Below, piece after piece: positions 63,426 through 64,000 of a stretch of 64,000 nt of DNA; the first letter of the stretch is position 1; each line of letters starts with the position of its first letter. Location of the stretch: the NCBI GenBank assembly GCA_009746045.1, contig RPFO01000115.1, positions 1-64,000 on the forward strand, written 5' to 3'. The position numbers and the translations under genes were made by a program. Source of the stretch: Mesostigma viride (Eukaryota; Streptophyta; Mesostigmatophyceae; Mesostigmatales; Mesostigmataceae). Below the pieces are notes generated by a model, which saw nothing but the letters and a program-made list of their open reading frames with translations, was not told the origin of the DNA and did no database searches.

Positions 63426-63473
63426 AAAACCTGTGCACCTTGGAGGTCAGGGGTTCGAATCCTCACTGAGGCA
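63425..63473 (+). pseudogene. tRNA-Leu(UAA)-like 3' half
   Basis: It reads TAAAACCTGTGC, then a variable arm ACCT-TGG-AGGT, then the T-arm AGGGGTTCGAATCCTC and acceptor strand CTGAGGC-A. The long variable arm marks a class II tRNA. TAA followed by AA and a CCTGT strand suggests anticodon UAA. The 5' half is absent and the palindrome takes its place. Equivalent copies are at 63762-63810 (+) and 63172-63220 (-). Confidence 0.65.
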
Positions 63474-63556
63474 GCTCCGGCGCATTTAGTGGTGCGTGCT
63501 CAGCGGCCTAGGCGGATGTCTCGGGCTCTTCGTCCCCCTCCACGAGGCCAGGTTTT
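63426..63556 (+). repeat. Cassette S2 between palindromes, plus orientation
   Basis: 131 bp, identical in wording to S3 except for a C5 instead of C6 run. Confidence 0.9.
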
Positions 63557-63762
63557 AGTTACGTTAAATAGTGCCGGAACCTTTTGCCGCCTGAGGCAAA
63601 TCGGTCCGTAACACTATTTTGCCCGGAATAACCACTTCCGAGCACCCAAGTTAATTCGGCCGAATTAACTTGGGTGCTCGGAAGTGGTTATTCCGGGCAA
63701 AATAGTGTTACGGACCGATTTGCCTCAGGCGGCAAAAGGTTCCGGCACTATTTAACGTAACT
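63557..63762. repeat. 206-bp palindrome P3
   Basis: Same unit as P1, symmetric throughout as far as I can read. Confidence 0.95.
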
Positions 63763-63894
63763 AAAACCTGTGCACCTTGGAGGTCAGGGGTTCGAATCCT
63801 CACTGAGGCAGCTCCGGCGCATTTAGTGGTGCGTGCTCAGCGGCCTAGGCGGATGTCTCGGGCTCTTCGTCCCCCCTCCACGAGGCCAGGTTTT
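63763..63894 (+). repeat. Cassette S3 between palindromes, plus orientation
   Basis: 132 bp, same orientation as S2. It contains the tRNA-like half to 63810, then GCTCCGGCGCATTTAGTGG and a G/C-rich tail ending GAGGCCAGGTTTT. Confidence 0.9.
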
Positions 63895-64000
63895 AGTTAC
63901 GTTAAATAGTGCCGGAACCTTTTGCCGCCTGAGGCAAATCGGTCCGTAACACTATTTTGCCCGGAATAACCACTTCCGAGCACCCAAGTTAATTCGGCCG
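63895..64000. repeat. Palindrome P4, cut by the window end
   Basis: The first arm (63895-63997) and three bases of the second arm are present. Confidence 0.9.

Overview
This is a nuclear eukaryotic window made almost entirely of repeats. I see no bacterial-type gene organisation. The evidence for a eukaryote is LTR retrotransposons with gag and pol, a tyrosine-recombinase (DIRS/Ngaro-type) retroelement, a hAT-like insertion, very long mini- and microsatellites, GT-AG intron signals and class II tRNA fragments. The species cannot be named from the sequence. A short degenerate array of a TGTAGGG-like 7-mer and MSA-like AACGG palindromes are compatible with a green alga or plant-lineage protist, but this is weak inference.

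Layout. 1-174 is the right part of a 206-bp palindrome. 521-5911 is a DIRS/Ngaro-type element on the minus strand, with split direct repeats and ORFs for a Gag-like protein and RT-RNase H-tyrosine recombinase. 6653-14303 is a Copia-like LTR element on the minus strand with 473-bp LTRs and a CACGG target duplication. 14304-16650 is apparently host sequence with small tandem duplications, a telomere-like patch and a tRNA-Ser-like relic. From 16650 to 62881 runs one 40-bp minisatellite field (roughly 230 copies in total) split by three separate insertions. The first is a Copia-like element on the plus strand (19293-29493), itself carrying a 1.69-kb hAT-like insertion. The second is a 9.6-kb TIR-bounded element of unknown family (33198-42808). 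The third is a Copia-like element on the minus strand (43757-60747) with a sister copy nested in its pol (48588-57082). 62882-64000 is an array of 206-bp near-perfect palindromes separated by a 131-132-bp cassette that carries a tRNA-Leu-like 3' half and occurs in both orientations.

The target duplications allow an order of events. The minisatellite came first. It was then hit by the plus-strand Copia copy (TSD GAGTG), the TIR element (TSD AAG) and the minus-strand Copia copy (TSD GTGTG). The hAT-like element (TSD CTTAGGAT) and the nested Copia copy (TSD GCACT) came later. LTR pairs look identical within each copy and carry copy-specific base differences, so these insertions are young.

The Copia-like families here are unusual. 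The aspartic protease lies between integrase and RT rather than before integrase. Its active-site triad reads DTQ, the RT YxDD box reads HGDD, and the LTRs end AGTT...AACT instead of TG...CA. Most coding frames are broken by one-base differences at homopolymers, which may be true decay or uncorrected long-read error.
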